Shown piece after piece: positions 16,812-25,760 of a stretch of DNA of 64,000 nucleotides (positions are counted from its first letter, which is position 1; each line of letters starts with the position of its first letter). The position numbers were made by a program, and so were the translations under genes. Source of the DNA: Devosia rhizoryzae (GTDB lineage Bacteria; Pseudomonadota; Alphaproteobacteria; Rhizobiales; Devosiaceae); assembly GCF_016698665.1 (NCBI RefSeq), contig NZ_CP068046.1:2170001-2234000 (forward strand), in the 5' to 3' direction. Below the pieces are notes generated by a model. It made no database searches. It saw only the letters and a list, made by a program, of their open reading frames with translations, and had not been told where the DNA came from.

Positions 16812-18367
16812 TGGATGGTTCCTCCTGCCGCAGCGGTTGGCCCGCCGCTTGTTGCCGCCAGCACAACGGCTTCTTCGGTGATCTCGTCACCGGCGAATTC
16901 TGCGACAATGCTGCCGGCCCGCATCACGAGTATGCGGTCGCACAGGCCCACCAGTTCCTGCAGTTCCGACGAGATCACGATGCAGGCCTTGCCCGCCCGG
17001 ATCAGCGCGTCGATGAAGGAATAGATCTGGCTTTTGTTGCCGATATCGATGCCGCGGGTCGGCTCGTCGATGATGACGACCTTGGGGTCGAGCATCATGA
17101 TCTTGGCGAGCAGAAGCTTTTGCTGATTGCCGCCCGAAAGCTGCCCAGCTTCGAGCTTTTTCGAACGCACGCGGATGTCGTATTCGCTGACGGCACGATC
17201 GAGTTCCTGCCGCTCGAGCTTTTGCTCCATATAGGGCTTGCGATAGAGCCTTGAGAGCGCCGTGAGCACCAGGTTTGGCGCTAGGCGCTCGCGCAGAAGC
17301 AGGCCCTTTCCCTTGCGGTCTTCGGTCAAGTAGCCGATGCCTGCATCGACCCCGTCAGCTACCGAGTGGATACGAACGGCTTTGCCGTCTACCCGCACCT
17401 GACCGACCTTGGATGGCCGCAAGCCAAGCAGCCCTTCGAAGAGTTCGGTGCGCCCTGCCCCGATCATGCCACCCAGGCCCAGCACTTCACCGGGCCGCGC
17501 GACGAGCGACGCTTCGGTGACAAAGCCTGGAACGGAGAGGTTCTCGATCTCGAGAATGGGCTGCTGTTGCGACACGCCGCGCTTGGGCGGGTAGAGCATG
17601 GAGAGTTCGCGGCCCACCATCAGGCGCGCCATGTCTTCCTGCGTCACCGCCTCGGCATCATAGGTGCCGATCATCTTGCCGTCGCGCAGGACGGTGATGC
17701 GGTTGGCCAGTGCTTCGACTTCGTTGAGGCGGTGAGAAATGTAGAGAACGGCGACGCCGCGGTCGCGGAGGCCGCGGACGATGCCGAGCAGCGTGTCGAC
17801 TTCGCTGGTGGTCAGAACCGCGGTCGGCTCGTCGAAGATCACCAGGCGATGGTCTTCGAGCAGTGCGCGGGCGATCTGTACGAGCTGTCGCTGTGCAATC
17901 GGCAGGTTGCTGACCAGGTCGCGCGGCGAGGCTGTGCAACCGAGATCAGCGAGGCGTTCGGAGGCAATTCGCTCCATGGTGCGATCGTCGACCACGCCGT
18001 TGCGTGTGCGCTCGCGACCGAGGAACAGGTTTTCGACCACGGTCAAGCCGTCTGCGAGCAGAATTTCCTGATGCACCAAAGCGATGCCGGCATGTTCGGC
18101 CGCAACCGGCGTATTGAAGACCACCTCTTCGCTAGCCAGGCGGATCGTGCCCTTGGTCGGTTTCACATGGCCGGAGATCAGCCGCATCAGCGTCGACTTG
18201 CCGGCGCCGTTTTCGCCGATAATGGCGTGTATCTCGCCCGACCGAATATCGAGATCGACATCGGACAGAACCGTCACCGGACCATAGGCCTTGGAGAGCC
18301 CCGAAAGCTGCATCAAGGGCGCAGATACTTGCGCTGCAGTTGGCCGGATCATGTCGACCGCGCTCAT
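16808..18367 (-). CDS. Ribose-type sugar ABC transporter double ATPase
   Basis: RbsA-like ATPase with two nucleotide-binding domains in one 519-residue chain. The first half has Walker A GENGAGKST (about 52-60), signature LPIAQRQLVQIARAL and Walker B LVIFDEPTAVL. The second has the degenerate Walker A GMIGAGRTE, signature QLSGGNQQKLLLAK and Walker B VVIIDEPTRGID. Degeneracy of the second P-loop is normal for this class. It overlaps the GntR gene by 4 bp and the permease by 4 bp, so regulator and transporter are one operon. Confidence 0.95.
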   Translation of the reverse strand: MSAVDMIRPTAAQVSAPLMQLSGLSKAYGPVTVLSDVDLDIRSGEIHAIIGENGAGKSTLMRLISGHVKPTKGTIRLASEEVVFNTPVAAEHAGIALVHQEILLADGLTVVENLFLGRERTRNGVVDDRTMERIASERLADLGCTASPRDLVSNLPIAQRQLVQIARALLEDHRLVIFDEPTAVLTTSEVDTLLGIVRGLRDRGVAVLYISHRLNEVEALANRITVLRDGKMIGTYDAEAVTQEDMARLMVGRELSMLYPPKRGVSQQQPILEIENLSVPGFVTEASLVARPGEVLGLGGMIGAGRTELFEGLLGLRPSKVGQVRVDGKAVRIHSVADGVDAGIGYLTEDRKGKGLLLRERLAPNLVLTALSRLYRKPYMEQKLERQELDRAVSEYDIRVRSKKLEAGQLSGGNQQKLLLAKIMMLDPKVVIIDEPTRGIDIGNKSQIYSFIDALIRAGKACIVISSELQELVGLCDRILVMRAGSIVAEFAGDEITEEAVVLAATSGGPTAAAGGTIQ

Positions 18368-19068
18368 TCGTCGAATACCGGCAATAGACGATCGCGGGAA
18401 CGTTCGATGTGGAGGCGCATCGCCTTCTCGGCCGCAGCGGCATCGCGCGCTTCAAAAGCGCTGATGATGGCTTCGTGCTCCGAAAGTGCTTCCTCGGTCA
18501 CGCGCGAGTGGAACATCAGGCGGAAGATGTGGAAGTGCACATGCTGGTGGATCAGCGTGTCGCGGATCAGCTCGTTGCCCGCGACCTTCATGATCATGTC
18601 GTGGAAAACGGCGTCCTGGCGGGCGAACTGGGAATAACGGGCACGCTCGTCGCCTGTCTTGGCGCGGCGGCCCATAACGCCGGCTGCCTCAGCCAGCTCG
18701 GCCACCGACTCTTCATCGAGGCGGGCGACGGCGCGGCGGGCAGCGTCGGGTTCGAGCAACAGGCGCAACTCGTAAAGATCGGCGAACTGCTTGGCAGTGA
18801 CCTGCGGGGCGGCGCTATAGCCGACAAGATGGGTCTTGTTGACCAGACCTTCGGCTTCAAGACGGCTTAGCGCTTCGCGGATCGGGGTCTGCGACACGCG
18901 CAGCTCACGCGCCAGATTATCGACAGTAATCCGCGACCCGGGCGCGATCTTGAGCGACATCAGTTGACCGAAAACCGTCTCGTAAACCTCGGTTGCAAGG
19001 CTATGGCGCGGGATGGCGGTCGCCACATCGGCGCTGCTGCTCTGTGCTGCTGAAAGCTCTCGGGCCAT
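18364..19068 (-). CDS. GntR (FadR/FCD) transcriptional regulator
   Basis: 234 residues from MARELSAAQ. The winged helix at about residues 22-90 includes YETVFGQLMSLKIAPGSR, DNLARELRVSQTPIREALSRLE and GLVNKTHLVGYSAAP. The FCD effector domain follows, with metal-site residues in LYELRLLLEPDAARRAV, FARQDAVFHDMIM and HEAIISAFEARDA. I chose the ATG ending at 19068 because AAGAGGAAAAG precedes it; the longer frame crosses the divergent gene. It begins the ABC operon and probably represses both directions through the palindrome at 19119-19132. Confidence 0.92.
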   Translation of the reverse strand: MARELSAAQSSSADVATAIPRHSLATEVYETVFGQLMSLKIAPGSRITVDNLARELRVSQTPIREALSRLEAEGLVNKTHLVGYSAAPQVTAKQFADLYELRLLLEPDAARRAVARLDEESVAELAEAAGVMGRRAKTGDERARYSQFARQDAVFHDMIMKVAGNELIRDTLIHQHVHFHIFRLMFHSRVTEEALSEHEAIISAFEARDAAAAEKAMRLHIERSRDRLLPVFDE

Positions 19069-19118
19069 CTTTTCCTCTTGACTTAACCACTGGCTAACAT
19101 GATGTTCGCCGCCATGCA

Positions 19119-19132
19119 ATACGATATCGTAT
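19119..19132. promoter_or_regulatory. Candidate GntR operator palindrome
   Basis: A perfect 14-bp palindrome, ATACGATATCGTAT, in the 74-bp gap between the GntR gene and the divergent dehydrogenase gene, 10 bp before the latter's ATG. Size, AT-rich core and location fit FCD-type GntR operators. A possible plus promoter is TTGACT at 19078-19083 with a weak -10 near 19101; binding between promoter and start would repress. Confidence 0.7.
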
Positions 19133-19142
19133 AGGATTTCCG

Positions 19143-20174
19143 ATGCGGGTTTTGGTGGATGAGGCGGAGAGGGTTGCAACGGCGCTGCTGACAGCAGCCG
19201 GCGCTCCGCTTGCCCATGCCCGCATCCAAGCCGATAGTCTGGTGGGCGCAGAACTGCGTGGACATCCCTCTCACGGCTTGCAGCGGCTGCCGCGATTGCT
19301 TGACCGCATCGAGCGCCACTTGGCCGACCCCAAAGCACGTGGCGTGCTGAGCTGGCGCAGGCCAGGCTCGCTCCATGTCGACGGGCAGCAGGGTCTAGGA
19401 CCAGTGATCGCCTTTGCAGCGATCGACACCCTGCTTGAGCGGGTTGACGACACGGGTATCGCTCTCGCAAGCGTCGGCAATTCCAATCACCTGGGCATGC
19501 TGGCGCTTTATGTCGAAGCGGTGGCGCGGGCCGGAAAGATCTGCATCGCCCTTTCCACCAGCGAAGCGCTCGTGCATCCGTTCGGCGGTACCCGCGCCAT
19601 GCTGGGCACCAATCCAATCGCTATCGGCACTCCCACAGGCGGCGAGCCTTTCGTGCTCGACCTCGCCACGAGCCTTGTCTCCATGGGCAAGATCCATGAC
19701 CACGCCCTTCGGGCAGCACCTCTTCCAAAGGGCTGGGCGCTCGATGACGAAGGGCAGCCAACCACCAATGCCGAGCGGGCAAAGCGCGGCTCGATCGCGC
19801 CGTTCGGCGGGGCGAAGGGCTATGGGCTGGGTCTTGCCTTAGAACTGCTGGTCGCCAGCCTGGTTGGCTCTGCTTTTGCCCCCGATGTTCATGGCACGCT
19901 CGATAGCGAGCACGTTGCCAATAAGGGCGATGTGTTCATCATCATCGATCCCGACCATGCCCAGACCAGCCGGATGGCCAACTACCTCGACGCCATTCGC
20001 CTGAGCCCAGCCACTGATGCCGAACGCCCCGTCAGCGTGCCTGGTGATGGCGCGCGGCGGCGCCGGCTCGCGGCGCTCGAATACGGCTTTGGTGTCAACG
20101 ACAATCTCTGGCGCTCGCTTACCGAACGCCTGGATCAGACCTCACCCCCGCTTCATCAGGAACTCTCGTCATGA
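19143..20174 (+). CDS. Ldh2 family (malate/L-lactate/ureidoglycolate-type) dehydrogenase
   Basis: NAD(P)-dependent oxidoreductase of the Ldh_2/YlbC-YiaK family, which act on 2-hydroxy or 2-oxo acids. 343 residues; family features are AELRGHPSHGLQRLPR near residues 39-54 (active-site region), GIALASVGNSNHLGMLALYVEAVA near 108-131, GTNPIAIGTPTGGEPFVLDLATS near 157, and FGGAKGYGLGLALELLV near 221. First gene of a plus-strand operon with tight overlaps. The substrate is unknown; YiaK-type 2,3-diketogulonate reductases are one precedent for the subfamily. Confidence 0.88.
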   Translation: MRVLVDEAERVATALLTAAGAPLAHARIQADSLVGAELRGHPSHGLQRLPRLLDRIERHLADPKARGVLSWRRPGSLHVDGQQGLGPVIAFAAIDTLLERVDDTGIALASVGNSNHLGMLALYVEAVARAGKICIALSTSEALVHPFGGTRAMLGTNPIAIGTPTGGEPFVLDLATSLVSMGKIHDHALRAAPLPKGWALDDEGQPTTNAERAKRGSIAPFGGAKGYGLGLALELLVASLVGSAFAPDVHGTLDSEHVANKGDVFIIIDPDHAQTSRMANYLDAIRLSPATDAERPVSVPGDGARRRRLAALEYGFGVNDNLWRSLTERLDQTSPPLHQELSS

Positions 20175-21388
20175 GCCTATTCGCAGCCCTTCGATTGCCG
20201 CGCGAGGTCCTGTTCGGCGCGGGACAACGTCATGCCTTGGGTAAGGTCGCGGCCCGCCTCGGCGAACGCGCCCTCATTTGCACCGATGCGCGTTTGGCCA
20301 ACGAGCCGGTGTTCGCCGAGATAGTGGCGCAGCTTGAAGCCGAGGGCATCACGGTTGAGGTCGACTCCACCGTCGAACCCGACGTGCCGCGCGACTCCTG
20401 CAGCAAGGTGGCCGATGCGGCGCGTGGTTTTGCCCCCGATATGGTCATCGGGATCGGGGGCGGTTCTTGCCTCGACCTGGCCAAGACGGTGGCCTTGCTG
20501 CTCCAGCATGGGGGCACGCCGGACCAATATTATGGCGAGGGCAAGGTGCCAGGCCCGATCCTGCCGATGATCGCGGTGCCGACCACCGCTGGCACCGGTT
20601 CGGAAGTGACGCCCGTTGCGGTCTTGTCCGACCCTGACCGCGCCATGAAGGTGGGCATTTCGAGCGCGCACCTCATCCCTTCCGCTGCCATCTGCGATCC
20701 GGAACTGACCCTCACCTGCCCGGCCGGCCTTACCGCCATTGCCGGCGCTGACGCCCTCACCCACGCTATCGAAGCCTATACCGCCATTCGCCGCCAGCCC
20801 GGCCCGGCGCTGGCGCAGGAGCGCGTGTTCGTCGGCAAGAGCGCCCTCACCGACCACTTTGCCCTATTGGCCATCGAACTGCTTGGCCGCAGCCTCGAGC
20901 GCGCCTATCGCGAACCCGGCTCGATCGATGCGCGGGCCGACGTCATGATGGGCGCCCTTTGCGCCGGCATGGCTTTCGGCACTGCCGGCACCGCCGCCGC
21001 ACATGCCATCCAGTATCCGATCGGCACGCTGACGCACACTGCCCATGGACTGGGCGTTGCCTGCATGCTGCCCTATGTTATGACCTTCAACCGCTCGCAT
21101 GCGACCGCAGAATTCGCTGCTATTGGCCGCGCTCTGGGCTCCAGCGAAACGGACGAAGCCAAGCGCGCCGATGCAGCGATCGAGCTGGTCCGCACGTTGT
21201 TCGAGCGCATCGGCATTCCGGTTAATCTCAAGCTGCTTGGCCTCCAAGAAGAAAAACTCGGCTGGACGGGTGAGCAGGCGCTGACCATCGGCCGTTTGAT
21301 CGACAACAATCCGCGGCCGCTCGATGCGTCCGCCATGCAACGGCTGATCGGGGCCGCCTTCAGCGGCATCCTGCAGCAAGCATCCTGA
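20171..21388 (+). CDS. Iron-containing alcohol dehydrogenase
   Basis: Group III metal-dependent alcohol dehydrogenase, 405 residues. NAD-binding features are VIGIGGGSCLDLAKTVALLL (about 95-114) and PTTAGTGSEVTPVAVL (about 137-152). Metal ligands fall in GADALTHAIEAYTA (Asp and His near 195-199), HAIQYPIG and THTAHGLGVACMLPYVM. The start overlaps the Ldh2 stop by 4 bp. It probably interconverts an aldehyde or ketone and its alcohol within the pathway that the aldehyde dehydrogenase downstream completes (inference). Confidence 0.92.
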   Translation: MSLFAALRLPREVLFGAGQRHALGKVAARLGERALICTDARLANEPVFAEIVAQLEAEGITVEVDSTVEPDVPRDSCSKVADAARGFAPDMVIGIGGGSCLDLAKTVALLLQHGGTPDQYYGEGKVPGPILPMIAVPTTAGTGSEVTPVAVLSDPDRAMKVGISSAHLIPSAAICDPELTLTCPAGLTAIAGADALTHAIEAYTAIRRQPGPALAQERVFVGKSALTDHFALLAIELLGRSLERAYREPGSIDARADVMMGALCAGMAFGTAGTAAAHAIQYPIGTLTHTAHGLGVACMLPYVMTFNRSHATAEFAAIGRALGSSETDEAKRADAAIELVRTLFERIGIPVNLKLLGLQEEKLGWTGEQALTIGRLIDNNPRPLDASAMQRLIGAAFSGILQQAS

Positions 21389-21406
21389 TCCCCACGGAAA
21401 AACATC

Positions 21407-22882
21407 ATGAGCACTGCCAACGTCCTGCCGCTGAACAACCCCAATAGCCTCGACTGCTCGCGCTACGCCAAGGGCCTTTACATAGGCGGGAAGTGGATCG
21501 CGGGATCGGGCATTCCCGTGGTCGACCCTTCCACCGAGGAGGTTCTGGCCGAGGTCCCGGATGCGAGCGAAGATCAGGCCCGGCAGGCGGTCGATGCTGC
21601 CCATGCAGCGGCGCCCGGCTGGCGCGCGACGCCGCCGCGGCAGCGTGCCGAAATCCTGCTGCGCTGCCACAAGCTGATGCTGGAGCGTGCCGACGAGCTG
21701 GCCATGCTGATCTCGCTCGAGAATGGCAAGGCGCTGACCGATGCGCGCGGCGAAGTGAACTATGCGGCCGAGTTCTTCCGCTGGTATGCCGAAGAAGCGG
21801 TGCGCATTGCCGGCGAATACCGGATGGCGCCTTCGGGCAGCAATCGAATCCTCGTCGACATGGAGCCGATCGGCATTGCCGTGCTGATCACACCGTGGAA
21901 TTTTCCGGCGGCCATGGCCACCCGCAAGATCGCGCCGGCGCTCGCCGCCGGATGCACCGTGGTGCTGAAGCCGGCGAGCGAAACGCCGCTCACCGCTTAT
22001 GCCTTGGCCGATCTTTATGCCGAGGCTGGCGTTCCGGCCGGTGTCGTCAATGTACTGACCACCAAGAAGCCCGGGCCGGTCACTGCGGCCATGCTCAACG
22101 ACGCACGCGTGCGCAAACTCTCGTTTACCGGATCAACAGGGGTCGGTCGTACGCTCCTGGCGGAGGCGGCGAAGACGGTTCTCAGCTGCTCGATGGAGCT
22201 GGGCGGCAATGCCCCGTTTGTCGTGTTCGACGATGCCGATCTCGAGGCTGCGCTCGATGGCGCCATGGTCGCCAAGATGCGCAATGCCGGCGAGGCCTGC
22301 ACGGCTGCTAACCGCTTTATCGTCCAAGACGGCATCTACGACCGCTTCGCTGAAGGACTGACCAAGCGCATGGCGGCACTTCGCGTGGGCGCGGGAACTG
22401 ACCCGGCGACCGCTTGCGGCCCGATGATCACCAAGAAGGCGGTCGACAAGATCGAGAGCCTCGTCGCCGACGCTGTCGGCAAGGGTGCGCGCGCCCTTAC
22501 CGGTGGCGAACGGCCGCAAGGTCAAGGGTTCTTCTATCCGCCAACCGTTTTGGTCGACGTTCCGGTCGAGGCCGAAATGGCCAGGGAAGAAATCTTTGGG
22601 CCCGTCGCGCCGCTTTATCGCTTCTCCACCGAAGACGAAGCGGTGGCGCTGGCCAATGACACCGAATATGGTCTCGCGGCCTATGTATTCACCGGCGATC
22701 TCAAGCGCGGGCTCGCCGTGTCGGGACGCATCGAGGCTGGCATGATCGCGCTCAATCGCGGTTTGGTTTCCGATCCGGCAGCGCCCTTCGGCGGTGTCAA
22801 GCAGAGCGGGCTTGGCCGCGAAGGTGGCGTCCATGGCATTGCCGAGTTCATGGAGCCCAAATACATCGCGACCTCGTTCTGA
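21407..22882 (+). CDS. NAD(P)-dependent aldehyde dehydrogenase
   Basis: Aldehyde dehydrogenase superfamily, closest in look to succinate-semialdehyde/glycolaldehyde types. 491 residues with catalytic Cys298 in [11 protein letters not shown], general base Glu264 in [30 protein letters not shown], the FTGSTGVGR cofactor loop, and [13 protein letters not shown]. It lies 18 bp after the iron alcohol dehydrogenase, and its stop overlaps the hydrolase start (TGATG). The alcohol to aldehyde to acid order of the operon suggests oxidation of a short-chain polyol or sugar alcohol (inference). Confidence 0.93.
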   Translation: MSTANVLPLNNPNSLDCSRYAKGLYIGGKWIAGSGIPVVDPSTEEVLAEVPDASEDQARQAVDAAHAAAPGWRATPPRQRAEILLRCHKLMLERADELAMLISLENGKALTDARGEVNYAAEFFRWYAEEAVRIAGEYRMAPSGSNRILVDMEPIGIAVLITPWNFPAAMATRKIAPALAAGCTVVLKPASETPLTAYALADLYAEAGVPAGVVNVLTTKKPGPVTAAMLNDARVRKLSFTGSTGVGRTLLAEAAKTVLSCSMELGGNAPFVVFDDADLEAALDGAMVAKMRNAGEACTAANRFIVQDGIYDRFAEGLTKRMAALRVGAGTDPATACGPMITKKAVDKIESLVADAVGKGARALTGGERPQGQGFFYPPTVLVDVPVEAEMAREEIFGPVAPLYRFSTEDEAVALANDTEYGLAAYVFTGDLKRGLAVSGRIEAGMIALNRGLVSDPAAPFGGVKQSGLGREGGVHGIAEFMEPKYIATSF

Positions 22883-23676
22883 TGGTCGACCTGTTCCGCA
22901 CCCGCGACCATGTTGCGGACTTCGACGGCTATGTTTCCCAGTTCGTCACCCGCAGCGCTGCCACGAGAGCGACGCTGCGGGGGCAGCTGGATGTGGCCTA
23001 TGGCGAGGGGCAGGACGAAAAGCTCGACCTCTTCTTTCCGGAAGGCCTGAGCGCCCCTGCCCCGGTGCACCTCGTCGTTCATGGCGGCTACTGGCGCATG
23101 TTCGCAAAGGCGGACTATTCCTTCATCGCCGACACGATCACCCAGGCGGGTGCCATCGCGGCGATCATGGATTATTCGCTGATGCCATCAGTGCGGATGG
23201 AGACCATTGTCGACCAGGTTACCCGCGCAGCGAGCTGGCTATACGAGCACGCGGGAGAGTTTGGCGGCGATCCAGCCCGATTCTCAGTCTCGGGTCACTC
23301 TGCCGGCGCGCATCTTTGCGCCATGCTGCTAGAGGGAAAGAGCCCCTTCCGGCCAAATGCCGGTCTGCTCCTCAGCGGCGTCTACGACATCGAGCCTCTT
23401 CGCCAATCATTCCTGCAGCCGCTGATCGGCATTACCGAGGAGGAGGCAGCCCGCTTCTCGCCGCTTCGGCTGTCGCTGGAGAAGATCGAGGACGTTCGCA
23501 TCCTTGTTGGCGATGGGGAAACCGAGCCATTCCACACCCAGGCCGCCAGCTTGGCACACAAACTCGGAACAACGCCCGTGCAGATATCCGGCAACCACAT
23601 GAGCGTCGTACTCGATCTTGGCGATGCCAGCAGTCCTGCGGGGCGGCACCTTTGGTCGATGTGCAGCAGGCTTTAG
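22882..23676 (+). CDS. Alpha/beta hydrolase, kynurenine-formamidase-like
   Basis: 264-residue serine hydrolase. The oxyanion segment LVVHGGYWRMFAK is near residues 53-65, the nucleophile elbow VSGHSAGAHLCAM has its Ser near 136, and late acid and base candidates are LVGDGETEPF and SGNHMSVVLDL. HGGYW plus GHSAGAHL is typical of the BD-FAE/KynB-like group, but no kynurenine genes are nearby. Coupled by TGATG to the aldehyde dehydrogenase, it may cleave an ester or lactone of the same pathway. Confidence 0.85.
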   Translation: MVDLFRTRDHVADFDGYVSQFVTRSAATRATLRGQLDVAYGEGQDEKLDLFFPEGLSAPAPVHLVVHGGYWRMFAKADYSFIADTITQAGAIAAIMDYSLMPSVRMETIVDQVTRAASWLYEHAGEFGGDPARFSVSGHSAGAHLCAMLLEGKSPFRPNAGLLLSGVYDIEPLRQSFLQPLIGITEEEAARFSPLRLSLEKIEDVRILVGDGETEPFHTQAASLAHKLGTTPVQISGNHMSVVLDLGDASSPAGRHLWSMCSRL

Positions 23677-23680
23677 CTGA

Positions 23681-23749
23681 CTGATATCGGAGCGCATTGG
23701 GATCAAGGCGCCTAATTTCTCATGCCGCTACCCGGCTGTCCGATATCAG
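23681..23749. repeat. Perfect 11-bp inverted repeat with 47-bp loop
   Basis: CTGATATCGGA at 23681-23691 and TCCGATATCAG at 23739-23749 flank 47 bp between the convergent hydrolase and CoA-lyase genes; the right arm covers the lyase stop codon. It could fold as a bidirectional 3'-end structure. No U-tract is visible. Confidence 0.7.
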
Positions 23750-24567
23750 CTCTTTGAGAGAATGGCCCGAGCCCTGGCTATGACGGGAGCGTCGACCATC
23801 CGGCCGTCGACCTCGAACGCGCCCTCCCCTCCGGCAGCGCGCTTAACGACCTTTTCGGCCCACTCGCGCTCCGAGGCACTGGGGCTGAAGGCGGTGTTGA
23901 GCAAGGGGACCAGACTTGGATGGACGCAGGTGGCGCCGTCAAAACCATGCTGGGCCGCTTCCCGCGCGGCAGCTTCGACCCTGGCCTGGTCCGAATAATC
24001 TGCGGTTGACTGCAAGAGGCCAAATGAGAGCAAACCCTGCTCTTTGGCGGCATAGTGAACCAAGAGCTTGGGCAGCCGGAGCACGTCGGGGGTCGGCTCC
24101 GCGCCGATCGACAGCGCGAGGTCCTCGCCACCAACCGAGAGGCCAAGGAGGCGTGGTGCCTTGGCGATGGCGCGTGCGTCCAGCACAGCGCCGATATTTT
24201 CAAGCAGAGCGACAAAGCTCATCGGCGAGCGGCCGGTGTCCGCCTCGGTTTTCTCCAACGCCGCCGCGAGTTGAGCGACTTCGTCGGCATGGCGGACCTT
24301 GGGCACATAAAGGCTGACCGCCCCGGCGCGGCATGCCGCCAGTGCGTCCTCGATGCGTCTTTCGCCGCTATTGATGCGCACGAATACGCTGGCGCCGTTT
24401 CGGCCTACCGCTTTGACCGTTTCGGCCAGGCCTTGCCGCGCCTCGTCCTTGGCATTTTCGGGCACGGAGTCCTCGAGGTCGAGGATGATCGCATCGGCGC
24501 CGCGCTCATGCGCCTTGGCAAGAAAGCGTTCGGAATGCGCCGGGACGTAGAGCAGCGAGCGGATCAT
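23746..24567 (-). CDS. HpcH/HpaI-type CoA ester lyase (CitE-like)
   Basis: TIM-barrel aldolase of the citrate lyase beta/malyl-CoA/citramalyl-CoA lyase group, 273 residues. Diagnostic parts are [42 protein letters not shown] (metal Asp/Glu), VRINSGERRIEDAL, VALLENIGAVLDARAI and FDGATCVHPSLVPLLN. It cleaves a 3-hydroxyacyl-CoA to acetyl- or propionyl-CoA plus an oxoacid in characterised members. It overlaps the CoA-transferase stop by 4 bp, so the pair likely activates an acid as CoA ester and then splits it. Confidence 0.9.
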   Translation of the reverse strand: MIRSLLYVPAHSERFLAKAHERGADAIILDLEDSVPENAKDEARQGLAETVKAVGRNGASVFVRINSGERRIEDALAACRAGAVSLYVPKVRHADEVAQLAAALEKTEADTGRSPMSFVALLENIGAVLDARAIAKAPRLLGLSVGGEDLALSIGAEPTPDVLRLPKLLVHYAAKEQGLLSFGLLQSTADYSDQARVEAAAREAAQHGFDGATCVHPSLVPLLNTAFSPSASEREWAEKVVKRAAGGEGAFEVDGRMVDAPVIARARAILSKS

Positions 24568-25760
24568 GGGGCTTCCAAAGTGCGTGGATCGATCCCGGCT
24601 TCACGCAAGATCTCGGCCGTGTGTTCGCCCAGGCCAGGCGCTTGCCGGCGCCAAATGCCGGGCGTTCCAGACAGGCGCGGGACGATGTCGTGCATGGGCA
24701 GGGTGCCGAAACCATCATCTTCGGCGTCGACGATGATCTCGCGATCGCGAAAATGCTGGTCCGCCATGGCATCGGCGATGTTGTAGACCGGGCCAACCGT
24801 GGCGCCCGCTGCGCGCATCGTCGACAGAGCCTCTTCGCTGCTGCGGGTAGAAAACCAGGTGCCGATCGCCGCGTCGACAAGGCCGCGGTTCTTGACGCGG
24901 TCGGAATTGGTGGCGAACCGCGGATCCTCGTTCATGTCCGAACGGCCGATGACCTCGAAAATGCGTCTGGCCACGGCCGGGGTCGAGCCGGATAGCGCCA
25001 GATATTTCTCGTCGGCGCATTGGTAGACGTTGCGCGGCGAGGCCGTATTGGAAGCGCTCCCGACCCGCTGCTTGATCTTTCCGGTCACGGCATGGATGGC
25101 AGCTTCCGGGCCCAGCACCGAGAACATCGGTTCGAGCAAGGACAAATCGATGACCTGCCCACGCGCCCTGCCCGCCTGGCGCGCATAAAGCGCCATCATC
25201 GTCGCCGACGCGCCATAGATGCCGGCGATCATGTCGGCCAGTGCCAGGGGCGGCAGCACCGGCTCGCGATCCGGGAAGCCCGTGCGATCGGCAAAGCCGC
25301 TCATCGCTTCGACGATGGTGCCAAAGCCCGGCAGCTGCGAATAGGGCCCGGTCTGCCCGAAGCCGGAAATTCGAACGACGATCAGGTCAGGATTGCGCTC
25401 CAGCAGCTTTTCGGGCGCCAGGCCCATATTTTCCAGCGTGCCGGGGCGAAAATTCTCGATGAACACATCGGCCGTGTCGACCAGCCGCCACAGCGCGTCC
25501 ATCGCCGCCGCCTGACGCAGGTTCAGCATGACCGAGCGCTTGTTGCGCCCATAGGTCTTCCAGAACAGCGAGTGTCCGTCGTCTTTCCAGTCGCGCAACG
25601 GGTCGCCCTCGGGCGGCTCAATCTTGACGACGTCTGCGCCAAAGTCTGCCAGCTGCAGGCTCAGCATATTGCCCGCCATCAACCGCGACAGGTCGAGCAC
25701 GTGAATGCCGTCCAGGGGTCCGGTAGCGGTGGGATCAAAGCGCCTCGTCGCAAAACTCAC
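24564..25760 (-). CDS. CaiB/BaiF family CoA-transferase
   Basis: Family III CoA-transferase, 398 residues. N-terminal CoA-binding segments are [41 protein letters not shown] (about 18-53, split here only in description), [10 protein letters not shown] and [15 protein letters not shown]. The catalytic aspartate lies in [16 protein letters not shown] near residue 169, and [16 protein letters not shown] follows. It transfers CoA between carboxylic acids. Coupled by 4-bp overlaps both to the upstream ATPase and to the downstream CoA lyase. Confidence 0.9.
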   Translation of the reverse strand: MSFATRRFDPTATGPLDGIHVLDLSRLMAGNMLSLQLADFGADVVKIEPPEGDPLRDWKDDGHSLFWKTYGRNKRSVMLNLRQAAAMDALWRLVDTADVFIENFRPGTLENMGLAPEKLLERNPDLIVVRISGFGQTGPYSQLPGFGTIVEAMSGFADRTGFPDREPVLPPLALADMIAGIYGASATMMALYARQAGRARGQVIDLSLLEPMFSVLGPEAAIHAVTGKIKQRVGSASNTASPRNVYQCADEKYLALSGSTPAVARRIFEVIGRSDMNEDPRFATNSDRVKNRGLVDAAIGTWFSTRSSEEALSTMRAAGATVGPVYNIADAMADQHFRDREIIVDAEDDGFGTLPMHDIVPRLSGTPGIWRRQAPGLGEHTAEILREAGIDPRTLEAP

